Shown here piece after piece: positions 42,843 through 51,196 of a stretch of DNA of 64,000 nucleotides. Source of the stretch: Eubacterium sp. GTDB lineage: Bacteria > Bacillota > Clostridia > Lachnospirales > Lachnospiraceae. Both the position numbers and the translations under genes were made by a program. The stretch covers positions 1 through 64,000 of the forward strand of contig JAFYHN010000025.1 of the NCBI GenBank assembly GCA_017539165.1. Direction: 5' to 3'. The notes beneath the pieces are model-generated. The model saw nothing but the letters and a program-made list of their open reading frames with translations, had not been told where the DNA came from and did not search any database. Each line of letters opens with the position of its first letter. Positions within the stretch are counted from its first letter, which is position 1.

Positions 42843-43586
42843 GTGGGAAAGCTTGATATAGTTTATGAAGATGAATATATGATCGCATGTGTGAAACCGT
42901 ATGGTGTTCCTGCCCAGCCGGATAAAACGTATGGTGTTGATATGGTGACTATGGTGAAGGAGTATCTTTTCGAGAACTCTGATTCAGATGAGGAACCATA
43001 TGTGGCTGTGATCAATCGTCTGGATAGACCGGTTGGTGGAATCATTCTTTTTGCCAAGGATGAGGACACGGCGGCTAAGCTTTCAGATATGGTTCAAGAT
43101 AGAGAGATATCGAAGTACTATCAGGTTGTTGTATCTGGATTTCTGGATGAACCTGAAGGAGAAATGTCTGACTGGCTACTTCATGATAAGAAAACAAATG
43201 CTTCCAAGATTGTTCCTAAGGGGACCAAGGGAGCTAAGAAGGCTGAGCTTTTTTATGAAGTACTGGATGAGCTTGATACAGATGAAGGACCGATATCATA
43301 TCTATTAGTTGAACTGGTAACAGGCAGACACCATCAGATACGTTGTCAGATGGCTTCGCACGGCGTGCCGGTCTGGGGAGATACGAAGTATGGAACCGGA
43401 CAGAAAAAAACAGGTAAGAGCAATTCAAAAAAGAAATCCAATGGTTCGAAATCAGGTGAAGGATATGAGATAGGACTATATTCTACAAGAATAGAGTTTA
43501 CTCATCCTATCACAGGAGAAGAAGTATTTCTGCATAGAGAACCGACGGGGAAAGCATTTGATATAATGGATCAGATGGACTGGTAG
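42843..43586 (+). CDS. RluA-family pseudouridine synthase
   Basis: A 247-residue enzyme isomerising uridine in rRNA or tRNA. The catalytic Asp lies in INRLDRPVGGI; KYYQVVVSG and LLVELVTGRHHQIRCQMAS are the conserved substrate-contact motifs. A lysine/serine-rich insertion (about residues 190-206) near the C-terminus is unusual. There is no S4 domain, as in the short RluA subgroup. Start is GTG 42843, with AAAAGGA upstream, 35 bases after the aminotransferase. The target base is unknown. Confidence 0.88.
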   Translation: MGKLDIVYEDEYMIACVKPYGVPAQPDKTYGVDMVTMVKEYLFENSDSDEEPYVAVINRLDRPVGGIILFAKDEDTAAKLSDMVQDREISKYYQVVVSGFLDEPEGEMSDWLLHDKKTNASKIVPKGTKGAKKAELFYEVLDELDTDEGPISYLLVELVTGRHHQIRCQMASHGVPVWGDTKYGTGQKKTGKSNSKKKSNGSKSGEGYEIGLYSTRIEFTHPITGEEVFLHREPTGKAFDIMDQMDW

Positions 43587-43595
43587 ACTTATAGT

Positions 43596-43631
43596 AGTGG
43601 GACATAGGAACAAAACCTGTGTCCCGCTTTT
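43596..43631 (+). terminator. Terminator (GTGGGACA type) after the pseudouridine synthase gene
   Basis: A 13-bp stem (43596-43608 with 43616-43628, two G-T wobbles), loop AACAAAA, then TTTTG. The outer sequence GTGGGACA recurs at 13668. Confidence 0.8.
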
Positions 43632-43635
43632 GAAT

Positions 43636-43664
43636 TTGACATCCTAAAATGTATATCTTAGAAT
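43636..43664 (+). promoter_or_regulatory. Promoter of the transglutaminase-like gene
   Basis: TTGACA (43636-43641), a 17-bp spacer and TAGAAT (43659-43664), 45 bases before ATG 43710. Confidence 0.8.
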
Positions 43665-43709
43665 TAAAAATGTCAGATAGATGGTCAGTGAAGGGAAACA
43701 GGTGATCAT

Positions 43710-45173
43710 ATGGATTTCAGCAAGTTTAAAAATAATGAAGATAATCGTGTAAGTAACACCTTTGAAGGTGATAAAAACTTAAATCCTTATGCTGGAAGTT
43801 TGGATAACTATTTTGATAATGAGCCACAAAGTACGGATGATAACGGTAGTATCGGATCGGAAAGTACAGCTGCAAAGTATAATACAAGTAACTATGGTAA
43901 TAGCTATGGACGTAATTATGATTCTACTCCGTATGAAAATGGATTAAATTATGAAAGAAGAGCGCCCACTGCATCTAAAGGAACGGTACAGGCTATTATT
44001 GCTATTACATTTATCCTGTTATTCGGCTATATAGGATTTGGTACGTATTATCATATCTCAAAAACTAAATCAGAGTATTCTACCAATACACCGATCGCTC
44101 GAGGAGTTGATCCTGCTGAAGCTGTAGAACAGACAAAGGTTGAGCGAATCAGAACACGGGAAGAATTTAAAGCAAAACTTGAAAAGATGATTCAGGATGG
44201 TGTGGATGATCTGTATGTGGATGCTACTAAAGATCTGACTGAAGATGATGTTGAGGCGGTATGCAAATCTTTGGATTTAGATCTGTTCTTATATAAGTAT
44301 TCCGGGTATTATTATACAACTTCAACTCAGAAGGAAGGAGATGGCCCGGAATATGATACAGGCGAAGTGGGAGTAAATGTTCAGATAGATCCTACGTTGG
44401 AAGGACTGGTTTATCTGAACTTGACAGAAGGCAGGGAGATACCTGCAGATGATATAAAAGCTTCCAAACTCAAGGTATCTTGTGAGACATTTCTTAAAGA
44501 GAATATAACTGACGATATGTCTGATTATGAAAAAGAACTTGTCATTCATGACTATCTGGTAAATAAGTGTAATTATGCGAGTAACATTTCTGGTGATAAA
44601 GATGTATATTCGGCCTATGGAGTAATGTTGAACAGAAAAGCTGTTTGCGAAGGTTATTCTCGTGCTACGGCACTTCTTCTCAAACTCTGCAATATTGAAA
44701 CAACACTTATCACAGGCAAGATAGAAGACGAAGAGACAGGTGAAGTAGAAGATGATAACCATATGTGGAATCTGGTGAAGATAGATGGAAAGTGGTATCA
44801 TCTGGATACTACATGGGATGATCCCATTGGAGAGAATGAGCTGAATCATATGTATATGAATCTGGATGATGAGATTGCAGGTAAGAATCATGACTGGGAC
44901 AGATCTAAGTATGAAAGCTGTACATCGATGGATGCAAACTATTACACAGTGCAGGGAACATATTTTAAGGATGATGATTCATTTCAAACATATGTGAGAC
45001 AGCAGCTTGAAGATGGAAATCGTACAACTATTGAGTGTGTTGTAGGTGATGTTGATCTCAGTGAAGAAACACTTGGTTTCATATTTGAATATGAGGGTGT
45101 TGGAAGCTATTATCTGTCCTGGGGAAATATTGAAGGTTTTAAACATCTGGTCATTCATATAAACGGGAATTGA
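43710..45173 (+). CDS. Membrane-anchored transglutaminase-like protein
   Basis: A 487-residue type II membrane protein. Residues 1-90 are hydrophilic, Asn/Ser/Tyr-rich and cytoplasmic. One helix at about 92-115 (TVQAIIAITFILLFGYIGFG) leads to an extracellular part. The transglutaminase-like (TGc) domain has KELVIHDYLVNKCNY, RKAVCEGYSRATALLL with the catalytic Cys, DDNHMWNLV with His, and HLDTTWDD with Asp. Such domains in Firmicutes act as proteases, ligases or wall-associated binders. It has a good own promoter. The target is unknown. Confidence 0.85.
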   Translation: MDFSKFKNNEDNRVSNTFEGDKNLNPYAGSLDNYFDNEPQSTDDNGSIGSESTAAKYNTSNYGNSYGRNYDSTPYENGLNYERRAPTASKGTVQAIIAITFILLFGYIGFGTYYHISKTKSEYSTNTPIARGVDPAEAVEQTKVERIRTREEFKAKLEKMIQDGVDDLYVDATKDLTEDDVEAVCKSLDLDLFLYKYSGYYYTTSTQKEGDGPEYDTGEVGVNVQIDPTLEGLVYLNLTEGREIPADDIKASKLKVSCETFLKENITDDMSDYEKELVIHDYLVNKCNYASNISGDKDVYSAYGVMLNRKAVCEGYSRATALLLKLCNIETTLITGKIEDEETGEVEDDNHMWNLVKIDGKWYHLDTTWDDPIGENELNHMYMNLDDEIAGKNHDWDRSKYESCTSMDANYYTVQGTYFKDDDSFQTYVRQQLEDGNRTTIECVVGDVDLSEETLGFIFEYEGVGSYYLSWGNIEGFKHLVIHINGN

Positions 45174-45176
45174 TTC

Positions 45177-45205
45177 TTTAAAAAGTTTTTGATATGTGTT
45201 AGAAT
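45177..45205 (+). promoter_or_regulatory. proS promoter
   Basis: TTTAAA, a 17-bp spacer and TGT-TAGAAT (-10 at 45200-45205), 34 bases before ATG 45239. The leader is too short for a T-box. Confidence 0.6.
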
Positions 45206-45238
45206 AACTGACGAAATATTTGGAAAAGAGGAAATATT

Positions 45239-46669
45239 ATGGCAGACAAAAAGGTAGAAGCAATTACTTCCATGGAGGAAGATTTTGCGCAGTGGTACAC
45301 AGACGTTGTCGTTAAGGCTGACTTAACCGGTTATACAAGTGTTAAGGGATTCATGGTTCTTAAGCCTGCAGGTTATGCTATCTGGGAGCTGATCCAGAAG
45401 CAGCTTGATGAGAGATTCAAGGCAACAGGAGTTGAAAATGTATATCTTCCTATGCTTATTCCCGAGGGACTTCTTCAGAAGGAGAAGGATCATGTAGAAG
45501 GATTTGCACCTGAAGTTGCATGGGTAACTCATGGTGGACTTAACGAGCTTCAAGAAAAGCTCTGCGTAAGACCTACATCAGAGACACTCTTCTGTGACTT
45601 CTATCAGAAGGACATTACTTCATACAGAGATCTGCCAAAGGTATATAATCAGTGGTGCTCAGTAGTTCGTTGGGAGAAGGAGACAAGACCATTCCTTCGT
45701 TCAAGAGAGTTCCTGTGGCAGGAAGGACATACAGCTCATGCTACAGCTGAGGAAGCTCAGGAGAGAACTATTCAGATGCTTAACGTTTATGCTGATTTCT
45801 GTGAGCAGGTTCTTGCTATCCCTGTTGTTAAGGGGCAGAAGACTGAGAAAGAGAAGTTTGCAGGAGCAGTTGCTACATATACTATTGAAGCACTTATGCA
45901 TGACGGTAAAGCACTTCAGTCAGGAACAAGCCATAACTTTGGTGATGGATTTGCTCAGGCATTTGGAGTTCAGTATACTGACAAGGATAACCAGCTTAAG
46001 CATGTACATCAGACCTCATGGGGAGTAACAACCAGACTTATCGGTGCTATCATCATGGTTCATGGTGACGATAACGGACTTAAGCTTCCACCTAGAGTTG
46101 CTCCTACTCAGGTTATGATCGTTCCTATTCAGCAGAAGAAGGAAGGTGTACTCGAGAAGGCAGAAGAGCTTCGTGCTAAACTTTCAGAAGTTGCAAGAGT
46201 TAAGGTTGATGCTACAGATAAGTCACCTGGATTTAAGTTTGCAGAGTGTGAGATGAGAGGTATTCCACTCAGAGTTGAGATCGGACCTCGTGATATAGAG
46301 AATAATCAGTGCGTTGTAGTCAGACGTGATACAGGTGAAAAACTTACAGTTTCACTTGATGAGCTTGAAGCAAAGGTTGCAGAGCTTCTTGATACAATTC
46401 AGAAAGATATGCTTGAGGCTGCCCGTGCACATAGAGATTCACATACATATACAGCAAAGAACTGGGATGAGTTCGTTGATATCGTAGAGAATAAACCAGG
46501 ATTCATCAAAGCTATGTGGTGTGGATGCACTGAGTGCGAAGAGGCTATTAAGGCTGAAACAGGAGCAACAACAAGATGTATGCCTTTCGAGCAGGAAGAG
46601 ATTACAGATGTATGCGTACATTGTGGTAAGCCTGCAAAGAAGATGGTGTACTTCGGAAGAGCTTACTAA
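45239..46669 (+). CDS. proS: Prolyl-tRNA synthetase (short, archaeal/eukaryotic-like type)
   Basis: A 476-residue class II aminoacyl-tRNA synthetase charging tRNA-Pro. It has motif 2 ([24 protein letters not shown]), motif 3 ([24 protein letters not shown]), the anticodon-binding domain (about 285-390), and the C-terminal zinc-binding domain ([12 protein letters not shown] ... CVHCGKPA). It lacks the editing insertion of the long bacterial ProS, as is common in Clostridia. GAGGAAA precedes the start. No T-box leader is present. Codon use is notably biased (GCT, ACA, CTT), as for highly expressed genes. Confidence 0.95.
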   Translation: MADKKVEAITSMEEDFAQWYTDVVVKADLTGYTSVKGFMVLKPAGYAIWELIQKQLDERFKATGVENVYLPMLIPEGLLQKEKDHVEGFAPEVAWVTHGGLNELQEKLCVRPTSETLFCDFYQKDITSYRDLPKVYNQWCSVVRWEKETRPFLRSREFLWQEGHTAHATAEEAQERTIQMLNVYADFCEQVLAIPVVKGQKTEKEKFAGAVATYTIEALMHDGKALQSGTSHNFGDGFAQAFGVQYTDKDNQLKHVHQTSWGVTTRLIGAIIMVHGDDNGLKLPPRVAPTQVMIVPIQQKKEGVLEKAEELRAKLSEVARVKVDATDKSPGFKFAECEMRGIPLRVEIGPRDIENNQCVVVRRDTGEKLTVSLDELEAKVAELLDTIQKDMLEAARAHRDSHTYTAKNWDEFVDIVENKPGFIKAMWCGCTECEEAIKAETGATTRCMPFEQEEITDVCVHCGKPAKKMVYFGRAY

Positions 46670-46694
46670 GATATACTTCAAGTGTTAATCTTGA

Positions 46695-46728
46695 TAAAAA
46701 TGCCACGGCATAGCCGTGGCGTTTATTG
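46695..46728. terminator. Bidirectional terminator between proS and the minus-strand operon
   Basis: GCCACGGC-ATA-GCCGTGGC (46702-46720) forms a perfect 8-bp GC-rich stem. On the minus strand it is followed by ATTTTT, the better T-run, so it probably ends the mutS2-to-lipoprotein transcript as well as proS. Confidence 0.85.
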
Positions 46729-46768
46729 TGTAATATGAAACTACGTTTTATAAAAAAAATCAGAGCAA

Positions 46769-47215
46769 TTAGTTGTAATTGATTGTGAGTTTTACTCCGG
46801 CATCCATGGTCTGAGATTTGAGTTCTATCGACTGACCTTTATTCAAAGTTGCTATCTCTAATGGTTTTTTGTTCATATTTATGCTACCATCTTCATTAGG
46901 TTCTACCAGACATCCATCTATTGATAGTACAATCTTATCTTCGCTAACTGATTTAACTGTAATCACTGATTCAAAACCATTATAGATTTCGTCTCCTGAT
47001 TTGGGCTCTGAAAAAGTAACGGAAGATTCTTTACCGGACCCGGTTGAATACCAGTTCTTGGTTTTGACAATGAGTCCTGAGTCTTTGAGTCCTGAATATT
47101 CTGTCCCAGAGACTTGCTCTGTAACCTTCTGTTTAGGAGTCATTTCTATACTACATCCTGTGAGCAATGTAACTGTCAGAAGGCACAAAATAAATACTTT
47201 AACCTGTTTTTTCAT
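46769..47215 (-). CDS. Small lipoprotein of unknown function
   Basis: A 148-residue exported lipoprotein with lipobox LLTGC (Cys21) after a standard signal peptide. The mature part is Ser/Thr/Lys-rich with a beta-strand pattern (FESVITVKSVSEDKIVLSIDG, KGQSIELKSQ). No known domain is recognised. AAAGGAGGAAT precedes the start. It is the last gene of the mutS2-RR-HK-lrp-aminotransferase series, 21 bases after the aminotransferase, and a terminator follows. Confidence 0.75.
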   Translation of the reverse strand: MKKQVKVFILCLLTVTLLTGCSIEMTPKQKVTEQVSGTEYSGLKDSGLIVKTKNWYSTGSGKESSVTFSEPKSGDEIYNGFESVITVKSVSEDKIVLSIDGCLVEPNEDGSINMNKKPLEIATLNKGQSIELKSQTMDAGVKLTINYN

Positions 47216-47236
47216 AACTATTCCTCCTTTAGTTAA

Positions 47237-48388
47237 TTATGAGATAAAATGCTCTATCCTATCAAGAGCTTCTCTAAGCTGATCGATGGAATAGGCATAT
47301 GATATACGAATAAATCCTTCGCCTGAATTTCCGAATGCAGTTCCTGGAACAACGGCGAGTTTTTCTTTTTCAAGAAGTTTTGTTGCAAATTCTTCGGATG
47401 ACATCTTAAACTTCTTGATGCTAGGGAATATGTAGAATGCTCCCAGTGGTTCAAATGCAGGCATATCCATGGACATTAGTCTGCGGTATAGATATCTGCG
47501 TCTTTCGTCGTAGGACTTACGCATATTAGCGATATCCTTATCGCCGTTCTTTATGGCTTCGATTGCAGCATACTGGCTGGTGGTCGGAGCACACATGATA
47601 CAGAACTGGTGAATCTTTGTCATTAACGAAGCTATTTCCTTAGGAGCAAGTGCGTATCCCAGGCGCCAACCTGTCATAGCATAAGCTTTGGAGAATCCAT
47701 TTATGATAATGGTTCTTTCGCTCATGCCAGGAAGTGCTGCTATAGTAAAGTGAGGAGCACCGCCATAAGTAAGTTCAGAATATATTTCATCAGAGATAAC
47801 ATAGAGGTCGTGCTCTTTGCAGATCCTTGCGATTGGTTCCAGGTCTTCTTTTGTCATGATCGCACCAGTTGGATTGTTGGGATATGACAGGATAAGAACC
47901 TTTGTTGCAGGAGTTATATGCTCCAGAAGTTCGTCTTCTGTAAGCTTAAACTGATTCTCGTTCTTAAGGTCTATAGTAACGGGAACTCCGCCTGCAAGAC
48001 TTACACAAGGAACGTATGATACGTAGCTTGGTTCGGGAATGATAACTTCATCACCAGGATTCAGAAGTGCTCTTAGAGCGAGGTCAATTCCTTCAGAACC
48101 GCCGACTGTGATAAGACATTCCGAAGAAGCTTCGAAGCTCACATCGTATTTTCTCTTATACCATTTGCATATTTCCTCTCTAAGTTCCAGGAGACCGGAA
48201 TTAGAGGTGTAGAAAGTCTTCCCTTTTTCAAGAGAGTACAGACCTTCGTCAACTATGTGCCAAGGCGTGTCAAAATCCGGCTCGCCGACACCTAGAGATA
48301 TGGCCTCAGGCATCTCACTGACTATGTCGAAAAATTTTCTTATACCTGAGGGTTTGATCGCCTCAGCTATGCTGCTTACTGGTTTCAT
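47237..48388 (-). CDS. Class I/II PLP aminotransferase (aspartate/aromatic family)
   Basis: A 383-residue fold-type I aminotransferase. ISLGVGEPDFDTPWHI binds substrate; ILSYPNNPTGAIM and the Asp of VISDEIYSEL contact PLP; the Lys is in INGFSKAYAMTGWRLGY; the Arg binding the carboxylate is in GFIRISYAYS. Its ATG overlaps the stop of the Lrp gene by one base, so the regulator and enzyme are translated together. This pairing recurs in Firmicutes, and the Lrp protein likely controls the enzyme according to an amino acid signal. The substrate is not known. Confidence 0.92.
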   Translation of the reverse strand: MKPVSSIAEAIKPSGIRKFFDIVSEMPEAISLGVGEPDFDTPWHIVDEGLYSLEKGKTFYTSNSGLLELREEICKWYKRKYDVSFEASSECLITVGGSEGIDLALRALLNPGDEVIIPEPSYVSYVPCVSLAGGVPVTIDLKNENQFKLTEDELLEHITPATKVLILSYPNNPTGAIMTKEDLEPIARICKEHDLYVISDEIYSELTYGGAPHFTIAALPGMSERTIIINGFSKAYAMTGWRLGYALAPKEIASLMTKIHQFCIMCAPTTSQYAAIEAIKNGDKDIANMRKSYDERRRYLYRRLMSMDMPAFEPLGAFYIFPSIKKFKMSSEEFATKLLEKEKLAVVPGTAFGNSGEGFIRISYAYSIDQLREALDRIEHFIS

Positions 48389-48876
48389 TATGACATCCCC
48401 TGAATTCTTTCATCGTTTGCATGTTCATCGTTGATTATCACATTGTGGTCCTTATACTTCTTAAGGACGAAATATGTAGCAGTTGAAACGACAGTGTCCA
48501 TAGGCGCAATCTTCTCATATACGAAGTGTGATATGGCCTTTAAGGATTCTCCTTCTATAGAGAGAATCAGGTCGTTACTGGAACCGGACATAAGAAATAC
48601 GGATTTAACCTCTTCGAATCTGCTGATCCTCTTGGCGATACGGTCAAAACCTTCGCCTCGGACTGGTGAAATCTTTACTCCTATAAGAGCAGATACTCTG
48701 TCTTCTCCGAGTTTGTCCCAGTCTATTAGAGTATGATAACCGCATATGATATGTTCATCCTCGAGTTTTTTGATCTCATTTCTAACAGATTCCTCATCTG
48801 TATCGATCATGGCGGCAATCTCAGCCGGAGTAAGTCTGCTGTTGTTCTCCATAAGTTCAAGTATCTTAGTTCTCAT
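48388..48876 (-). CDS. Lrp/AsnC-family transcriptional regulator
   Basis: A 162-residue regulator. Residues 1-60 form the winged helix (LELMENNSRLTPAEIAAMI, EESVRNEIKKLEDEHII) and about 70-140 the RAM ligand domain (ALIGVKISPVRGEGFDRIAK, SVFLMSGSSNDLILSIEG). It ends in the start codon of the aminotransferase gene. It is 33 bases after the histidine kinase gene. The coupled arrangement suggests feedback control of amino acid metabolism by its ligand. Confidence 0.92.
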   Translation of the reverse strand: MRTKILELMENNSRLTPAEIAAMIDTDEESVRNEIKKLEDEHIICGYHTLIDWDKLGEDRVSALIGVKISPVRGEGFDRIAKRISRFEEVKSVFLMSGSSNDLILSIEGESLKAISHFVYEKIAPMDTVVSTATYFVLKKYKDHNVIINDEHANDERIQGMS

Positions 48877-48909
48877 ATTCGTCTCCTGTTTCGGGATTTC
48901 TATCCCTAT

Positions 48910-50460
48910 CTATAATTGATTGTTTGGGTTAACGAGTATCTGAGTTTCACCTGTATGTGTAGCGTCATCGGAAGCCTTCTTCAGAGTGAAGACGAATTCA
49001 GATCCCACATCCACTTTACTGCTAACTTTAATAGTTTCATTATGAGCTTTGATGATCTCTTTGGTAATGGCAAGTCCCAGACCTGTTCCGGCCTTATCTT
49101 TACCGCGGCTCGTGTCATTCTTATAGAATCTGGTCCAGATCTTCTTCTGAGTCATCTCATCCATTCCGATTCCCTCGTCCTTTATGGATACAACAAGTTT
49201 ATCGGATCTTTCATTTATAGTTATATAGATGTTATTGCCCGCAGGAGTAAACTTCAGCGCGTTATCTATAAGATTATAGACAACTTGCTGGATTTTAGTT
49301 TTATCGGCGGTAACAACAGTAGCTTCTGCGTGGTTATTCAGGTATATGGCAACATTTTTATCTATGCATTTGATCTCAAATGTATTCAGCGTCGTCTTAA
49401 CGATATCGATAAAATCAAAATCCGAAAGAGTAAGGTAAGGACCATATATCTCAAGTCTGTTAAGATCAAGAAGTCCCTGAGTAAGTTTGGTAAGACGATT
49501 TGTCTCGTCAAGAATGATACCCAGATATCTGTCCTGTCTGTCCGGAGGGATGGTACCATCCTGTATGGCGGTAACGTATCCTCGGATAGAAGTGAGAGGA
49601 CTTCGGAAGTCATGAGATATATTGGAAATAAACTCATGTCGGTATTCTTCCAGTTTAGAAAGCTCGGATGCCATGAATTCCATGGATGTAGCGAGCTGTC
49701 CAATCTCATCCTTTGAATTAACGCCTGTCTTGATATCAAAGTCTCCCTTTGAATATTCTTCAGCGACTTCGGCAAGCTTCTTGATAGGTCGGATGACTTT
49801 GAAGGAGATGATCTGAAGAAGTGCAAAGGCAATAACGATGATGATAAGACAAGGTATAAAACTTATCGTATATATATTTCTCAGAGCTTCATTGATGTCG
49901 GTTGAAGAAGTATGTATGACTAGAGCTCCGATAGACTTGTTCTTTTCTCGTTCCGAATAATCTGTAAATGTTATCGGAGTATTTACAGATATAACGTTAT
50001 TGCTGTAGATTCCGTAGAAGGTTCCGATAGTATAGTAGTTTGAGTGGAGATCATATGCCATATCAAGCTCATATATATTCGACGGAAGATTCTTAAGAAT
50101 AGATATACTTGCAGAACCCGAAGATGCTTTCTCATCGTCATGGCTTGCGAGATCGGTTCCAAAATAAACTGCGGAAGCTATAAGTGTTCCTCCTTCATCC
50201 AGGTACCATATATCCGAATGCAGGGTCTCTGCATAGTAATTAAAATAGTTCGATAACTCTTCGGCGTTCATATTGCCAATAGCGTATGAAGATATAGCCT
50301 GGCTGGCGATAAGCTGAGCTTCATTTGTTATAGTATTCTTCTTTTCATTGATAAGTGACTTTCTCGTAAAATATGAAATAAAGAATATAAGAAAGCCAAA
50401 TGAAACAATGAGAATAAGGAGAAATGCCAGATATATCCTATCAAGCAGCGAATGTTGCAT
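48910..50460 (-). CDS. Membrane sensor histidine kinase
   Basis: A 516-residue kinase. The first helix (about 10-32) and a second (about 197-218) flank an extracellular sensor domain of some 160 residues. HAMP (about 220-270), HisKA with phosphoacceptor His in FISNISHDFRSPLTSIRGYV, and HATPase with N box NLIDNALKF, G1 DEGIGMD and G2 GTGLGLAI follow. It is two bases downstream of the response regulator gene, a cognate pair. The signal is unknown. Confidence 0.94.
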   Translation of the reverse strand: MQHSLLDRIYLAFLLILIVSFGFLIFFISYFTRKSLINEKKNTITNEAQLIASQAISSYAIGNMNAEELSNYFNYYAETLHSDIWYLDEGGTLIASAVYFGTDLASHDDEKASSGSASISILKNLPSNIYELDMAYDLHSNYYTIGTFYGIYSNNVISVNTPITFTDYSEREKNKSIGALVIHTSSTDINEALRNIYTISFIPCLIIIVIAFALLQIISFKVIRPIKKLAEVAEEYSKGDFDIKTGVNSKDEIGQLATSMEFMASELSKLEEYRHEFISNISHDFRSPLTSIRGYVTAIQDGTIPPDRQDRYLGIILDETNRLTKLTQGLLDLNRLEIYGPYLTLSDFDFIDIVKTTLNTFEIKCIDKNVAIYLNNHAEATVVTADKTKIQQVVYNLIDNALKFTPAGNNIYITINERSDKLVVSIKDEGIGMDEMTQKKIWTRFYKNDTSRGKDKAGTGLGLAITKEIIKAHNETIKVSSKVDVGSEFVFTLKKASDDATHTGETQILVNPNNQL

Positions 50461-50462
50461 AG

Positions 50463-51182
50463 TTATTTCACCTCGAATTTATATCCTACTCTCCAAACTG
50501 TGGCGATAGACCAGTTATAGTTACCTGTAAGTTTCTCACGGAGTCTTTTTACGTGAACATCAACGGTACGTGAATCACCGATGAAGTCATAACCCCATAG
50601 CTGATTAAGCAGCTGATCTCTTGTGAAAACCTGATTCGGATGAGATGCCAGAAAGTAGAGGAGTTCAATCTCCTTAGGTGGCATTTCAATCTCGGTATCT
50701 TCAAAAGTTACAGAGTAGTTTGACAGATTAACAACCAGTCCCGGATATTCGATGTACTTTCCTGACTTTTCGAAGCTATCGGAAGCAGGTGCAGGTTCTT
50801 CTTCAGACTTGCTGGTACCGGAACGTCTCAGTACGGCACTTACTCTGGCAACAAGCTCGTTTGAGTCAAATGGTTTAACTATATAATCATCTGCGCCCAT
50901 CTTGAGACCGAGAACTTTATCAAAAATCTCGCCTTTGGCAGATAGGAAAATGATCGGAGTATCCTTCTCCTTTCGAATCTGCTGACAAACCTCATATCCA
51001 TCCATGCCTGGCAGCATGATGTCCAGAAGTATGAGATCCGGATCATAAACCTTGGCAAGTGTCAGGGCTTCTTCTCCGTCAGCGGCTGTTTCAGTATCAA
51101 ATTGTTCTTTTTCGAGATATAGTGCAATCAGTTCTGCGATATTCTCGTCATCATCAACAATTAGAACTTTTTGCTTTAACAT
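50463..51182 (-). CDS. OmpR-family response regulator (cognate to the HK at 48910)
   Basis: A 239-residue regulator. VDDDEN, LLDIMLPGMDG (phosphoacceptor Asp) and VKPF mark the receiver, followed by a linker rich in Ser/Glu/Pro and a winged-helix domain with TFEDTEIEMPPKEIELL and WRVGYKFEVK at the end. It lies 14 bases after mutS2 and two bases before the kinase gene. Being behind mutS2 in one transcription unit is an unusual arrangement for a two-component system. Confidence 0.94.
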   Translation of the reverse strand: MLKQKVLIVDDDENIAELIALYLEKEQFDTETAADGEEALTLAKVYDPDLILLDIMLPGMDGYEVCQQIRKEKDTPIIFLSAKGEIFDKVLGLKMGADDYIVKPFDSNELVARVSAVLRRSGTSKSEEEPAPASDSFEKSGKYIEYPGLVVNLSNYSVTFEDTEIEMPPKEIELLYFLASHPNQVFTRDQLLNQLWGYDFIGDSRTVDVHVKRLREKLTGNYNWSIATVWRVGYKFEVK

Positions 51183-51196
51183 GTTTCAACCTCCCA

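Noticed and set aside
45174-45238. T-box leader for proS
   Set aside because: Only about 30 bases lie between the promoter -10 and the start; no T-box sequence or specifier stem is present.
48916-49716. Plus-strand open frame of 266 codons
   Set aside because: It is antisense to the histidine kinase, whose motifs are complete; frame openness follows codon bias.
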